From Nocardioides sediminis (GTDB lineage Bacteria > Actinomycetota > Actinomycetes > Propionibacteriales > Nocardioidaceae): DNA of 64,000 nt. The stretch lies in contig NZ_PZYZ01000001.1 in assembly GCF_003047295.1 (NCBI RefSeq), positions 372,001 through 436,000 of the forward strand. Direction: 5' to 3'. Numbering within the stretch: position 1 is the stretch's first letter; every line of letters begins with the position of its first letter. Position numbers and translations under genes: made by a program. Positions 42,852 through 51,365 of this stretch are shown in pieces. The notes below the pieces were generated by a model that made no database searches, was not told where the DNA came from, and saw only the letters and a list, made by a program, of their open reading frames with translations.

Positions 42852-44264
42852 GTGACCGAGACTCCCACGCACGACCAGCTGACCACCCAGCTGCCGACCA
42901 CGGTCGGCGAGCTGCGCGCCTCCGGACACCGGTTCAAGACCCTGCGCCACGAGCTGCGCGACAACCTGCTCGCCCGCCTGCGCGACGGCGTCGACCCGTG
43001 GCCGGGCCTGCACGGCTTCGAGGACACGGTGATTCCCCAGCTCGAGCGGGCCCTGCTCGCCGGCCACGACGTCGTGCTGCTCGGCGAGCGCGGGCAGGGC
43101 AAGACCCGGCTGCTGCGCACCCTGGTGGGCCTGCTCGACGAGTGGTCGCCGGTGATCTCCGGCTCCGAGCTCGGGGAGCACCCCTACGAGCCCATCACTG
43201 TGCAGAGCCGGCAGGCCGCGGCGACGTACGGCGACGACCTGCGCATCTCCTGGCGGCACCGCGACGAGCGCTACGCCGAGAAGCTGGCGACGCCGGACAC
43301 CTCCGTCGCCGACCTCATCGGCGACGTCGACCCGATGAAGGTCGCCGAGGGCCGGTCGCTGGGCGACCCGGAGACGATCCACTTCGGGCTCATCCCGCGC
43401 AGCCACCGCGGCATCGTGGCCATCAACGAGCTGCCCGACCTGGCCGAGCGGATCCAGGTCGCGATGCTCAACGTGATGGAGGAGCGCGACATCCAGGTCC
43501 GCGGCTACGTGCTCCGGCTGCCGCTGGACGTGCTGGTGGTGGCGAGCGCCAACCCCGAGGACTACACCAACCGCGGGCGCATCATCACCCCGCTCAAGGA
43601 CCGATTCGGCGCCGAGATCCGCACCCACTACCCGGCCGAGCTCGAGGCCGAGGTCCGGGTCATCCGGCAGGAGGCCACGCTCCAGGCACACGTGCCCGAC
43701 CACGTCGTGGAGATCCTGGCCCGCTTCACCCGGCACCTGCGCGAGTCCGGCAGCGTCGACCAGCGCTCGGGGGTGAGCGCCCGCTTCGCCATCGCCGGCG
43801 CCGAGACGATCGCCGCGTCCGCGCTGCACCGGGCCACGGTCCAGGGGGAGGAGCGGCCGGTGGCCCGCATCGTCGACCTCGAGACCGCCGTCGAGGTGCT
43901 CGGCGGCAAGGTCGAGTTCGAGACCGGTGAGGAGGGCCGGGAGTCCGAGATCCTCACCCACCTGCTGCGCACCGCGGTCGCCGAGACGGTCCGCCAGCAC
44001 CTGCGCGGCATCGACCTGGCCCTGCTGGTGGAGGCGATCGAGGCCGGCTCGATGGTCACCACGGGCGAGCAGGTGTCCGCCCGTGACTTCCTGGCCGGGC
44101 TGCCCGTCCTCGGCGAGTCCGACCTCTACGACCAGGTCACCGACCGGCTCGGTGCGACCGACGACGGCGAGCGCGCCGCCGCGATCGAGCTCGCCCTCGA
44201 GGGCCTCTACCTCGCCCGCAAGGTCGGCAAGGAGTCCGGTGGTCGGGAGACCGTGTATGGCTGA
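42852..44264 (+). CDS. MoxR-type AAA+ ATPase
   Basis: 470 residues. Walker A GERGQGKTR is near residue 78; the Walker B/sensor region is GIVAINELPDLAERIQVAMLNVMEERDIQVRGY; VVASANPEDYTNRGRIITPLKDRFGAEI holds sensor 1 and the arginine finger. This is the MoxR/magnesium-chelatase ATPase pattern. The C-terminal helical part is longer than in most MoxR proteins. It is coupled, through a GNAT gene, to a VWA protein; MoxR-VWA pairs act as chaperones for enzyme or complex maturation (as RavA-ViaA). The client is unknown. Confidence 0.9.
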   Translation: MTETPTHDQLTTQLPTTVGELRASGHRFKTLRHELRDNLLARLRDGVDPWPGLHGFEDTVIPQLERALLAGHDVVLLGERGQGKTRLLRTLVGLLDEWSPVISGSELGEHPYEPITVQSRQAAATYGDDLRISWRHRDERYAEKLATPDTSVADLIGDVDPMKVAEGRSLGDPETIHFGLIPRSHRGIVAINELPDLAERIQVAMLNVMEERDIQVRGYVLRLPLDVLVVASANPEDYTNRGRIITPLKDRFGAEIRTHYPAELEAEVRVIRQEATLQAHVPDHVVEILARFTRHLRESGSVDQRSGVSARFAIAGAETIAASALHRATVQGEERPVARIVDLETAVEVLGGKVEFETGEEGRESEILTHLLRTAVAETVRQHLRGIDLALLVEAIEAGSMVTTGEQVSARDFLAGLPVLGESDLYDQVTDRLGATDDGERAAAIELALEGLYLARKVGKESGGRETVYG

Positions 44265-44778
44265 GGCCGGTGCGATCACCCTGCGGCCCGGGACGCTCGA
44301 CGACATCCCGGCGTTCGTCGCGCTCGGCCGCGCCGTCGTGCCCCCGACCTACGGTCCGATCGACGCGGACTACGCCCAGCGGATGATCGACGAGTGGTGG
44401 ACGCCCGCGGTGTTCACGACGTCGCTGCAGCGCAACACCCACCTCGTCGCCGAGGCCGACGGGGAGGTCGTCGCGCTGGCCAACCTCGGTCGGCTGTCGC
44501 AGTCCTACCGCGACTTCCCGCACGTCACGGGCGACCGCGAGGTGATGTGGAAGCTCTACGTCCACCCCGCCCACCACGGGCGCGGCATCGGCAGCCGGCT
44601 GCTGGCGGAGGTCGAGTCGCGGGTCGAGGGCGACGAGCTGTGGCTGGAGGTCGTCGACGGCAACCGGCAGGCCTACGACTTCTACCGCGCCCGCGGCTTC
44701 AGCGAGGTCGAGCGGGTCTCCGACGGCCGTTACCCGGACGACGTCTGGATGCGCAAGGACCTCGGGGGGCAGCCGTGA
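44257..44778 (+). CDS. GNAT family N-acetyltransferase
   Basis: 173 residues. Motif A is VMWKLYVHPAHHGRGIGSRLLAEVE, with the acetyl-CoA pyrophosphate loop HGRGIG; motif B is NRQAYDFYRARGFSEVERV. The N-terminus ITLRPGTLDDIPAFVALGRAVVPPTYG is the usual first strand and helix. It overlaps the MoxR stop by 8 bp and the VWA start by 4 bp, so it is translated with both. Whether it acetylates a client of the MoxR-VWA system or a small molecule is unknown. Confidence 0.9.
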   Translation: MAEAGAITLRPGTLDDIPAFVALGRAVVPPTYGPIDADYAQRMIDEWWTPAVFTTSLQRNTHLVAEADGEVVALANLGRLSQSYRDFPHVTGDREVMWKLYVHPAHHGRGIGSRLLAEVESRVEGDELWLEVVDGNRQAYDFYRARGFSEVERVSDGRYPDDVWMRKDLGGQP

Positions 44779-46781
44779 GCCGCTACCGCCGGTACGCCGG
44801 GGGCGACCCGCTGGCGCCCCCGGTCGACCTCGCCGAGGCCCTGGACCACATCGGCCAGGACGTGATGGCCGGCTACTCGCCCGAGCGGGCGATGCGGGAG
44901 TTCCTGCGCCGGGGCGGCGAGGGGCAGCGCGGCCTCGACGACCTGGCCCGACGGGTCGCCGAGCGCCGTCGCGACATCCTGCGTCGCCACGACCTCGACG
45001 GCACCATGCAGCAGGTGCGCGAGCTGCTCGACAAGGCGGTGCTCGCCGAGCGCGGCCAGCTCGCCCGCGACGTGACGATGGACGACGACGACCGCGCCTT
45101 CCGCGAGATGCAGCTGGACCAGCTGCCGGCCTCGACGGCGGCCGCGGTGAGCGAGCTGGCGTCGTACGACTGGCGCAGCGGCGAGGCCCGCGAGGCCTAC
45201 GAGGAGATCAAGGACCTGCTCGGCAGGGAGCTGCTCGACCAGCGGTTCGCCGGCATGAAGCAGGCGCTCGAGGGCGCGACCGACGAGGACCGGGCGGCCG
45301 TCAACGAGATGCTCGGCGACCTCAACGAGCTGCTGGAGAAGCACGCGCGGGGTGAGGACACCGAGCAGGACTTCCGCGACTTCATGGACAAGCACGGGGA
45401 CTTCTTTCCCGAGGACCCGCAGGACATCGACGAGCTGCTCGACTCCCTCGCCCAGCGCGCCGCTGCGGCGCAGCGGATGCTCAACTCGATGACGCCCGAG
45501 CAGCGGGCCGAGCTGATGGAGCTCTCGCAGCAGGCCTTCGGGTCGCCGGAGCTGATGGAGCAGCTGGCCCGGATGGACGCCAACCTCCAGGCGCTGCGCC
45601 CCGGCGAGGACTGGAGCGGCTCCGAGCGCTTCGAGGGCGAGCAGGGCCTCGGCCTCGGCGACGGCACCGGCGCGCTGCAGGACCTCGCCGAGCTCGACGC
45701 GCTGTCGGACCAGCTCTCCCAGTCCTACGGCGGCGCGCGGATGGACGACGTCGACCTCGACGCGCTCGCCCGCCAGCTCGGGGACGAGGCCGCGGTCGAC
45801 GCACGGACGCTCGCCGAGCTCGAGCGGGCGCTGCGGGACTCCGGCTACCTCCAGCGCGGCTCCGACGGCGAGCTGCGGCTCTCGCCCCGTGCGATGCGGC
45901 AGCTCGGCAAGGCGCTCCTGCGCGACGTCGCCACCCGGATGAGCGGGCGGCAGGGCCAACGCGAGACGCGGCACGCGGGTGCCGCCGGCGACCTGTCGGG
46001 CGCCACCCGGGCGTGGGAGTTCGGCGACACCGAGCCGTGGGACGTCACGCGCACCGTCACCAACGCGATCGTGCGGACCACTGGTGAGGGCGGCCCGGCG
46101 CTGCCCGTCCGGCTGCGCATCGACGACGTGGAGGTCCAGGAGACCGAGGCCCGCACCCAGGCGGCGGTCGCGCTGCTGGTGGACACGTCCTTCTCCATGG
46201 CCATGGACGGTCGCTGGGTGCCGATGAAGCGCACGGCACTCGCGCTGCACCAGCTCATCAGCTCGCGGTTCCGTGGCGACGCCCTCCAGCTGATCGCCTT
46301 CGGGCGGCACGCGCAGGTGATGGAGATCGAGCAGCTGACGGCGCTGGACGCGCAGTGGGACAAGGGGACCAACCTGCACCACGGGCTGCTGCTCGCCAAC
46401 CGCCACTTCCGCAAGCACCCCAGCGCCCAACCGGTGCTCCTCGTCGTCACCGACGGCGAGCCGACGGCCCATCTCGAGGCGGACGGCGAGGTGTTCTTCG
46501 ACTACCCGCCGCACCCGGTGACCATCGCCAACGCCGTCCGCGAGCTCGACAACGCCCAGCGGCTGGGCGCGCAGACGACGTTCTTCCGGCTGGGCGAGGA
46601 CCCGGGGCTCGCGCGCTTCATCGAGTCGATGGCCCGGCGCGTCGACGGCAAGGTGGTCAGCCCCGAGCTCGACGACCTCGGGGCGGCGGTCGTGGGGTCC
46701 TACCTCGGCTCGCGGGCGTCGTACCGCGACCACTTCGGCGACTGGATGGGCGGCGGCCGCGGCTTCTGGGTGGGCGACTGA
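44775..46781 (+). CDS. VWA-domain protein, MoxR partner
   Basis: 668 residues. The first 440 are helical and acidic, rich in Glu/Asp/Leu/Gln (EEIKDLLGRELLDQRF, SMTPEQRAELMELSQQAFG). The von Willebrand A domain starts near residue 465, with the MIDAS motif DTSFS at Asp470, then TDGEP for the last metal ligand. It ends GRGFWVGD. The layout resembles ViaA-like partners that tether MoxR ATPases to substrates. The GTG start overlaps the GNAT stop. Confidence 0.9.
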   Translation: MSRYRRYAGGDPLAPPVDLAEALDHIGQDVMAGYSPERAMREFLRRGGEGQRGLDDLARRVAERRRDILRRHDLDGTMQQVRELLDKAVLAERGQLARDVTMDDDDRAFREMQLDQLPASTAAAVSELASYDWRSGEAREAYEEIKDLLGRELLDQRFAGMKQALEGATDEDRAAVNEMLGDLNELLEKHARGEDTEQDFRDFMDKHGDFFPEDPQDIDELLDSLAQRAAAAQRMLNSMTPEQRAELMELSQQAFGSPELMEQLARMDANLQALRPGEDWSGSERFEGEQGLGLGDGTGALQDLAELDALSDQLSQSYGGARMDDVDLDALARQLGDEAAVDARTLAELERALRDSGYLQRGSDGELRLSPRAMRQLGKALLRDVATRMSGRQGQRETRHAGAAGDLSGATRAWEFGDTEPWDVTRTVTNAIVRTTGEGGPALPVRLRIDDVEVQETEARTQAAVALLVDTSFSMAMDGRWVPMKRTALALHQLISSRFRGDALQLIAFGRHAQVMEIEQLTALDAQWDKGTNLHHGLLLANRHFRKHPSAQPVLLVVTDGEPTAHLEADGEVFFDYPPHPVTIANAVRELDNAQRLGAQTTFFRLGEDPGLARFIESMARRVDGKVVSPELDDLGAAVVGSYLGSRASYRDHFGDWMGGGRGFWVGD

Positions 46782-46800
46782 GCCGGCCGGCGCTCAGTCG
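46775..46800. terminator. hairpin holding both convergent stop codons
   Basis: CGACTGAGC (46775-46783) pairs with GCTCAGTCG (46792-46800) around an 8-base loop. The TGA of the VWA gene lies in the left arm and the TGA of the opposite gene in the right arm. Confidence 0.55.
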
Positions 46801-47198
46801 GCGCCGGCCTCGAGCATCCTCATCAGCTCGGCACCCATGTGCTCGATGACCACCTGGAGGGCCTTCGCCGGACGGACCATGACCGTGAAGTCGGTGATGA
46901 GGCCGTCCTCGCCCCACGTGATCAGGTCGACCCCGTGCACGTCGAGGCCACCGACCTCGGTGCGGAACTGGAGCACGGCGCTGTCCTCGCCGAGCCACTC
47001 GCGCTCGTAGGCGAGGTGCGGCCCGAGGACGGTGAACGCGGCAGTCAGGTAGCCGACGACCGTGTCCCGTCCCTCCTGTGGTGTGTGCACCGCCGGGCTG
47101 CGGAAGACCGCGTCCTCGGCGACGAGCGCGCGGAGTCCCGCTGTGTCACGGCTCCGGACCACGGCGTGCCAACGAGCGAGTGCGGTGGAGGAGTCCAT
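46794..47198 (-). CDS. SnoaL/NTF2-like protein
   Basis: 134 residues of the cone-shaped NTF2 fold: ALARWHAVVRSRDTAGLRALVAEDAVFRSPAV, GRDTVVGYLTAAFTVLG, LQFRTEVGGLDVHGVDLITW, LITDFTVMVRP. Members are ketosteroid-isomerase-like enzymes or ligand-binding proteins; no catalytic residue is certain. ATG at 47198 is chosen for the fold; a GTG at 47213 is also in frame and GGAGGA precedes that one very closely, so the start is uncertain. Confidence 0.8.
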   Translation of the reverse strand: MDSSTALARWHAVVRSRDTAGLRALVAEDAVFRSPAVHTPQEGRDTVVGYLTAAFTVLGPHLAYEREWLGEDSAVLQFRTEVGGLDVHGVDLITWGEDGLITDFTVMVRPAKALQVVIEHMGAELMRMLEAGAD

Positions 47199-47247
47199 GC
47201 GGCATCGTGGCACGTCCTCCGTCCCCGGACGACGGACGTCCGGGCGG

Positions 47248-48582
47248 TCAGTCGGCGGCGAAGCCGGGCAGGTGCTCGGTCATGATCGCCCGGAACGGCG
47301 CCTCGGCCTCGAGCTGGCTGAGCAGGCCGAGCCCGCCCAGCCACGTGCGGTGGATGAGCAGGTACGACGTCGGCAGGTTGAGCTTGGTGGCCATCGTGAA
47401 GGCCGGGTCGCGCGGGTTGTTGATCCGCTCGAACTGCCCGCGCATCCACTCGCGGGTGAAGCGGAACCTCTCGACGCGGGCCGGCTCGATGAAGGGGGAG
47501 AGGTAGTCCAGGACCAGCTGCGGATCGACCTGCACCTTGTCCTTGATGAAGCCCTCCTCGCGGAGCCCGGCCACCAGGGACTCCGGGTCCGCCTCGGCGG
47601 CGACACGGATCAGCCGGCCCATGGCCTCGGGGAGCTGCCCTCCGGGGAGCCGGGCGACGGCGCCGAAGTCGAGGATGCCCAGCCTTCCGGGCCCGCCGTC
47701 CGGCTCCGGGACGGGACGGAAGTTGCCGGGGTGCGGGTCGGCGTGCAGCATCCCGGTCCGGTCGGGCCCGACGAAGAGGAAGCGGGCGAGCAGCTCGCCG
47801 TAGTGGTCGCGCTCCTCCTGGGTGCCCTCCCGGACGACGTGCGCGAGGGAGTAGGGCGAGTCGAGCCACTCGGTGATGATGGCCTCACCGCCCACCGCGA
47901 CCACGTCGGGCACCACGTAGTCCGGGTCGTCGCGGAAGGCCTCGGCGAAGGCGCGCTGCGCCTCCGCCTCGAGGGTGTAGTCGAGCTCCTCGGCGGCGCG
48001 CGCCTGGAGCTCCTCGACCAGCGGCTTGATGTCGAGGCCGGGAAAGACGGGGGCGACGCTGCGCGCCACCCGGGCGAGCTGGCGCAGGTCGCCCATCAGC
48101 GCCTCGCCGGCCCCGGGGTACTGCACCTTGACCGCGACGTCGCGCCCGTCGCTCCAGCGGCCGCGGTGCACCTGGCCGATGCTCGCCGCGGCGGTGGGCC
48201 CGCCGTCGAGCCAGACCAGGTCGTCCGCCCAGTCGGGCCCGAGGTGGGCGGTGAGCTGGTCGCGGACCGTCTGCGTCGGCATCGGGGGCGCGTCGTCCTG
48301 GAGCCGCGTGAGCTGGTCGCGGTAGGGCGCCACCAGCTCGTCGGGCAGGCCCGCCTCCAGCACGCTCAGGGCCTGGCCGAACTTCATCGCGCCGCCCTTG
48401 AGCTCACCCAGGGTCCGGAAGAGCTGCTCGGCCGTGCGCTGCTGCACCTCGGTCAGCACGGCGTCGGCGGGAGCACCGCCGAGCCGCCGGCCGAAGCCCA
48501 CGGCCGTGCGACCGGCGTACCCCAGCGGCAGTGCGGCGAGACGCGCGCTGCGGGAGAAGGCCTTGCGGGGGAGCTCGGTCAT
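47248..48582 (-). CDS. AarF/UbiB (ABC1) atypical kinase family protein
   Basis: 444 residues. UbiB hallmarks are all present: the KxGQ motif (LKGGAMKFGQALSV), the Ala-rich loop TAAASIGQVHRG, VAVKVQYPG with the nucleotide-binding Lys, MLHADPHPGNFR and ILDFGAVARL. These proteins have ATPase activity and support isoprenoid-quinone metabolism; in bacteria that use menaquinone the exact role is unclear. ATG at 48582 (MTELPRKAF) is chosen over GTG 48621, which adds only basic leader. Confidence 0.92.
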   Translation of the reverse strand: MTELPRKAFSRSARLAALPLGYAGRTAVGFGRRLGGAPADAVLTEVQQRTAEQLFRTLGELKGGAMKFGQALSVLEAGLPDELVAPYRDQLTRLQDDAPPMPTQTVRDQLTAHLGPDWADDLVWLDGGPTAAASIGQVHRGRWSDGRDVAVKVQYPGAGEALMGDLRQLARVARSVAPVFPGLDIKPLVEELQARAAEELDYTLEAEAQRAFAEAFRDDPDYVVPDVVAVGGEAIITEWLDSPYSLAHVVREGTQEERDHYGELLARFLFVGPDRTGMLHADPHPGNFRPVPEPDGGPGRLGILDFGAVARLPGGQLPEAMGRLIRVAAEADPESLVAGLREEGFIKDKVQVDPQLVLDYLSPFIEPARVERFRFTREWMRGQFERINNPRDPAFTMATKLNLPTSYLLIHRTWLGGLGLLSQLEAEAPFRAIMTEHLPGFAAD

Positions 48583-48627
48583 GCCCACAGTGTCGCCGAT
48601 CGGTGGTGACGTGGCTCGCATTCTCCG

Positions 48628-49377
48628 TCAGGAGGCGCGGGCGTAGACGCTCACGTGGCGCTCGCTGCGCGCGGTGAACGGCTCGCCGGCGAAGCCGCCC
48701 CACCGGTGCGCCAGGCGCAGTCCGGCCAGGCGCGCCATCAGGTCGAGCTCGCTGGGGAAGGTCAGCCGCTGCGCGATCGGCCCCATCCGGATGCCCGCGG
48801 CGGAGATGCGGACGTGGTTCTCCTGGAGCTGCTGGGTCACCGGGTCGTAGCGGTTGACGTCGAGCACGACCTCGCCGGCGGTGACGCGCTCTGCCTCGAC
48901 GAACTGCGAGCGGCCCTCGAGGTGGGCGGTCGGCACGAGGTTCTCGACGACGAAGACGCCGTCCTGCGCCAGGTGTCGCGATGCGTTCTGGAAGCAGCGG
49001 ACCTGGTCGTCCTGGGTGAGCAGGTTGCCGATGGTGTTGAAGACGAGGAAGACGAGGCGGTAGTCGTCACCAGGAGCGTCGGCGCAGGCCATGTCGCCGA
49101 GGGTCACCCGCGCGCCCGGCCGCTTGGCGAGCAGCCGGTCGGTCATCGCCTGCGACTGCTCGATGCCGTCGACCTGCACGCCGCGGTCCATGAGCGGGAC
49201 GGCGACGCGCCCGGTGCCGATCGCCAGCTCCAGCGCCGTGCCGTCCCCGGCGAGGTCGGCCAGGAAGTCGGCCGTCACGTCCTCGTCGCCGCGAAGGTGG
49301 TCGTCGTACTGCTCCGCGACCTCGGGGCCGAAGCTGCTCATCGGGTCGAATCCGTCCATTCCGCGCGCTTCATCCAT
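48628..49377 (-). CDS. class I SAM-dependent methyltransferase
   Basis: 249 residues. Motif I is TALELAIGTGRVAVPLMDRG, then GIEQSQAM (acidic ribose ligand), RVTLGDMACAD, and YRLVFLVFNTIGNLLTQDDQVRCFQNASRHLAQDGVFVVE. The substrate is unknown. Possible starts are GTG 49386, ATG 49377 and ATG 49359; I use 49377 because GAGGGTG precedes it at 6 nt. Same strand as the AarF gene, 45 bp upstream. Confidence 0.87.
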   Translation of the reverse strand: MDEARGMDGFDPMSSFGPEVAEQYDDHLRGDEDVTADFLADLAGDGTALELAIGTGRVAVPLMDRGVQVDGIEQSQAMTDRLLAKRPGARVTLGDMACADAPGDDYRLVFLVFNTIGNLLTQDDQVRCFQNASRHLAQDGVFVVENLVPTAHLEGRSQFVEAERVTAGEVVLDVNRYDPVTQQLQENHVRISAAGIRMGPIAQRLTFPSELDLMARLAGLRLAHRWGGFAGEPFTARSERHVSVYARAS

Positions 49378-49420
49378 GCGGACCACCCTCGGGTGGCTCG
49401 CCGGGCGCTCGCAACGGCTT

Positions 49421-49426
49421 TAGGGT
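49421..49426 (+). promoter_or_regulatory. -10 box TAGGGT, leaderless DUF1905 gene
   Basis: TAGGGT, 6 bases, then ATG at 49433; one of the few leaderless genes here that uses ATG. Confidence 0.55.
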
Positions 49427-49432
49427 GCGGAC

Positions 49433-49720
49433 ATGGAGCTGGAGTTCTCCGGCGAGGTCGTCGAGTGGCGCGGTCCGGCGCCCTACCACTTCGTCCCGCT
49501 GCCGCCCGACGAGGCCGAGCTCGTCGACGAGGTCAAGGCCGAGGTCGCCTACTGGGGCGTCGTGCCCGTGACGGCGTGGCTGGGGGAGACGTCCTTCACG
49601 ACGTCGATGTTCCCGCGGGAGGGGACCTGGTTCCTGCCGATCAAGGACGCCGTACGTCGCGCGGAGGGCGTCGCGCTCGGCGACCTCGTGGACGTGCGGC
49701 TGGCCGTGGGTCGGGGGTAG
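49433..49720 (+). CDS. DUF1905 domain protein
   Basis: 95 residues, nearly all one DUF1905 beta-barrel: LEFSGEVVEWRGPAPYHFVPLP, VAYWGVVPVTAWLGETSFTTSMFP, YLPIKDAVR-like FLPIKDAVRRAEGVALGDLVDVRL. Function unknown. It converges with the gene at 49833, whose broken tail begins 11 bp after this stop. Confidence 0.88.
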   Translation: MELEFSGEVVEWRGPAPYHFVPLPPDEAELVDEVKAEVAYWGVVPVTAWLGETSFTTSMFPREGTWFLPIKDAVRRAEGVALGDLVDVRLAVGRG

Positions 49721-49730
49721 GTGTCTCGGC

Positions 49731-49832
49731 TCAGGGGCGCAGGACGCGCCGCAGCACGTCGAACCAGTCGTCGCCGAGCGCGTACGTCGCGTGGCTGCCC
49801 GGCGGGTTCGGGTAGGTGATGCCTTCCTCGGC
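49731..49832 (-). pseudogene. in-frame C-terminal remnant after a TAG stop
   Basis: Directly after the TAG (49833-49835) of the upstream gene, the same frame continues for 33 codons with coding-like composition (AEEGITYPNPPGSHATYALG, then DDWFDVLRRVLRP) to a TGA at 49731. It reads like the natural C-terminus of the same protein cut off by a nonsense change. Amber read-through or a sequencing error are alternatives. Confidence 0.55.
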
Positions 49833-50339
49833 CTACAGCGCGACGAAGCCCCAGTCGTCGAAGGTGCGGTCGCGGCGGTTGCGTCGGTAGTGCCGGGCGA
49901 CGTTGCGGGCGTCGCAGCCGAGGAGCGCCGCGACGGCATCGGGGTTCCCACGCCAGCGCGGTGCGACGTCCTCGATCGACTCGAGGCTGCTGGTGAGGTA
50001 GCGGGGGTCGGTGGCGTAGCGGTCGACCACCTCGCCGCGATCGACCAGCACCCGCTGCCAGCAGTCGCTGTCGTAGACGTCGACCGCGGAGACGGTCGTG
50101 CCCAGCGTGGCCGACAGGTGCTCGGCCACCTCGACGTAGGACTGGAAGTAGGTCGGCCACAGCACCGTGGTCCACCCGTCGACCGGGGCGTGGACGTCGA
50201 CCCTCTTGCCGCTCGGCACGTCGCGACCGGTGGCCTCGGTGCACACGACGAAGTGGTCCGAGCACCACGACTCGACCACCGTGGCCACGTCGTCGGCCGG
50301 CGCGTGCCGCACCGCCGTGGCGGACAGGAACAGGCCCAT
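49833..50339 (-). CDS. uncharacterised protein, possibly truncated
   Basis: 168 residues as read. It starts MGLFLSATAVRHAPADDVATVVESW and includes WPTYFQSYVEVAEHLSATLG and VSAVDVYDSDCWQRVLVDRGEVVDRYATDPRYL; it ends with basic CDARNVARHYRRNRRDRTFDDWGFVAL. I do not recognise the family. It looks like a cytosolic alpha/beta protein. An in-frame TAG separates it from a 33-codon continuation, so the intact form would be about 202 residues. Divergent from ldh. Confidence 0.65.
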   Translation of the reverse strand: MGLFLSATAVRHAPADDVATVVESWCSDHFVVCTEATGRDVPSGKRVDVHAPVDGWTTVLWPTYFQSYVEVAEHLSATLGTTVSAVDVYDSDCWQRVLVDRGEVVDRYATDPRYLTSSLESIEDVAPRWRGNPDAVAALLGCDARNVARHYRRNRRDRTFDDWGFVAL

Positions 50340-50415
50340 GACGGGACGGTAGGCGAGCACCGCCCGCCGGGTCCGGCGAACGGGCGACCCCGTCGACGTA
50401 CCGCGTCGGGCGTGC

Positions 50416-50421
50416 CAGAGT
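50416..50421 (+). promoter_or_regulatory. -10-like CAGAGT, leaderless ldh
   Basis: CAGAGT, 6 bases, then ATG at 50428; weak match but in the same register as other leaderless starts. Confidence 0.4.
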
Positions 50422-50427
50422 GCGGGC

Positions 50428-51363
50428 ATGTCCAAGGTCGCGATCGTCGGTGCCGGAGCGGTGGGTACGGCGATCGCCTACGCCGCGCAGATCCGCGGCG
50501 TGTGCCGCGAGCTGGCGCTCTTCGACGTCAACGCGGGCAAGGTGCGCGCCGAGGTGCTCGACCTCAACCACGGGATGCAGTTCACGCCGATGGCGCGGAT
50601 CACCGGCAGCGACGACCTCTCGGTGTGCGCCGGTGCGGACGTCGTGGTCATCACCGCCGGCGCCAAGCAGAAGCCCGGCCAGACGCGCCTCGACCTCGCG
50701 GCCGCGAACGTCGCCATGTGCCGCGACCTGGTCCCCAGGCTGGTCGGGCTGGCGCCCGACGCCCTCCTGCTGCTGGTCACCAACCCCGTGGACGTGGTGA
50801 CCTACGCCGCGCTGCAGTTCTCCGGCCTGCCGGCGCAGCGGGTCTTCGGCTCGGGCACGGTGCTGGACTCCTCGCGGCTGCGGTTCCTCATCGCCGAGCA
50901 CACCGGGGTCGCCGTCCAGAACGTGCACGCCTACATCGCCGGCGAGCACGGCGACTCCGAGGTGCCGCTGTGGTCGACGGCGACCATCGGCGGCGTTCCC
51001 GTCCAGGACTGGGAGTCAGGTGGCTCGCGCCTCGACGAGGCCGGGCGCGCGCGCATCCACCAGAGCGTGGTCACCGCGGCCTACGAGATCATCGCCGGCA
51101 AGGGTGCGACCAGTCTCGCGGTGGGCCTGGCCGTCTCCCGGATCCTCGAGGCGGTCCTGCACGACGAGCACCGGGTGCTGCCGGTGACCTCCCTGCTGGA
51201 CGGTGTCCACGGTCTGTCGGACGTCTGCCTCTCGATGCCGTCCGTGGTCGGTCGCGCCGGCGTCGAGAGCGTGCTGGCGACGCCGCTGAGCGCCGAGGAG
51301 GAGACGCAGCTCGCGGCATCGGCCGAGACCGTCCGGGCCGCGGCGCGGAGCCTCGGGCTGTAG
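50428..51363 (+). CDS. ldh: L-lactate dehydrogenase
   Basis: 311 residues. The NAD loop is KVAIVGAGAVGTAIAYAAQIRGV with Asp in LALFDVN. The specificity loop KQKPGQTRLDL has Gln at the position that favours lactate over malate (malate dehydrogenases have Arg). TNPVDVVTY, the catalytic His174 in AGEHGDSEVPLW, and SRILEAVLHDEHRVLPVT follow. It interconverts pyruvate and L-lactate. The next small gene begins 3 bp after its stop. Confidence 0.94.
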   Translation: MSKVAIVGAGAVGTAIAYAAQIRGVCRELALFDVNAGKVRAEVLDLNHGMQFTPMARITGSDDLSVCAGADVVVITAGAKQKPGQTRLDLAAANVAMCRDLVPRLVGLAPDALLLLVTNPVDVVTYAALQFSGLPAQRVFGSGTVLDSSRLRFLIAEHTGVAVQNVHAYIAGEHGDSEVPLWSTATIGGVPVQDWESGGSRLDEAGRARIHQSVVTAAYEIIAGKGATSLAVGLAVSRILEAVLHDEHRVLPVTSLLDGVHGLSDVCLSMPSVVGRAGVESVLATPLSAEEETQLAASAETVRAAARSLGL

Positions 51364-51365
51364 CG

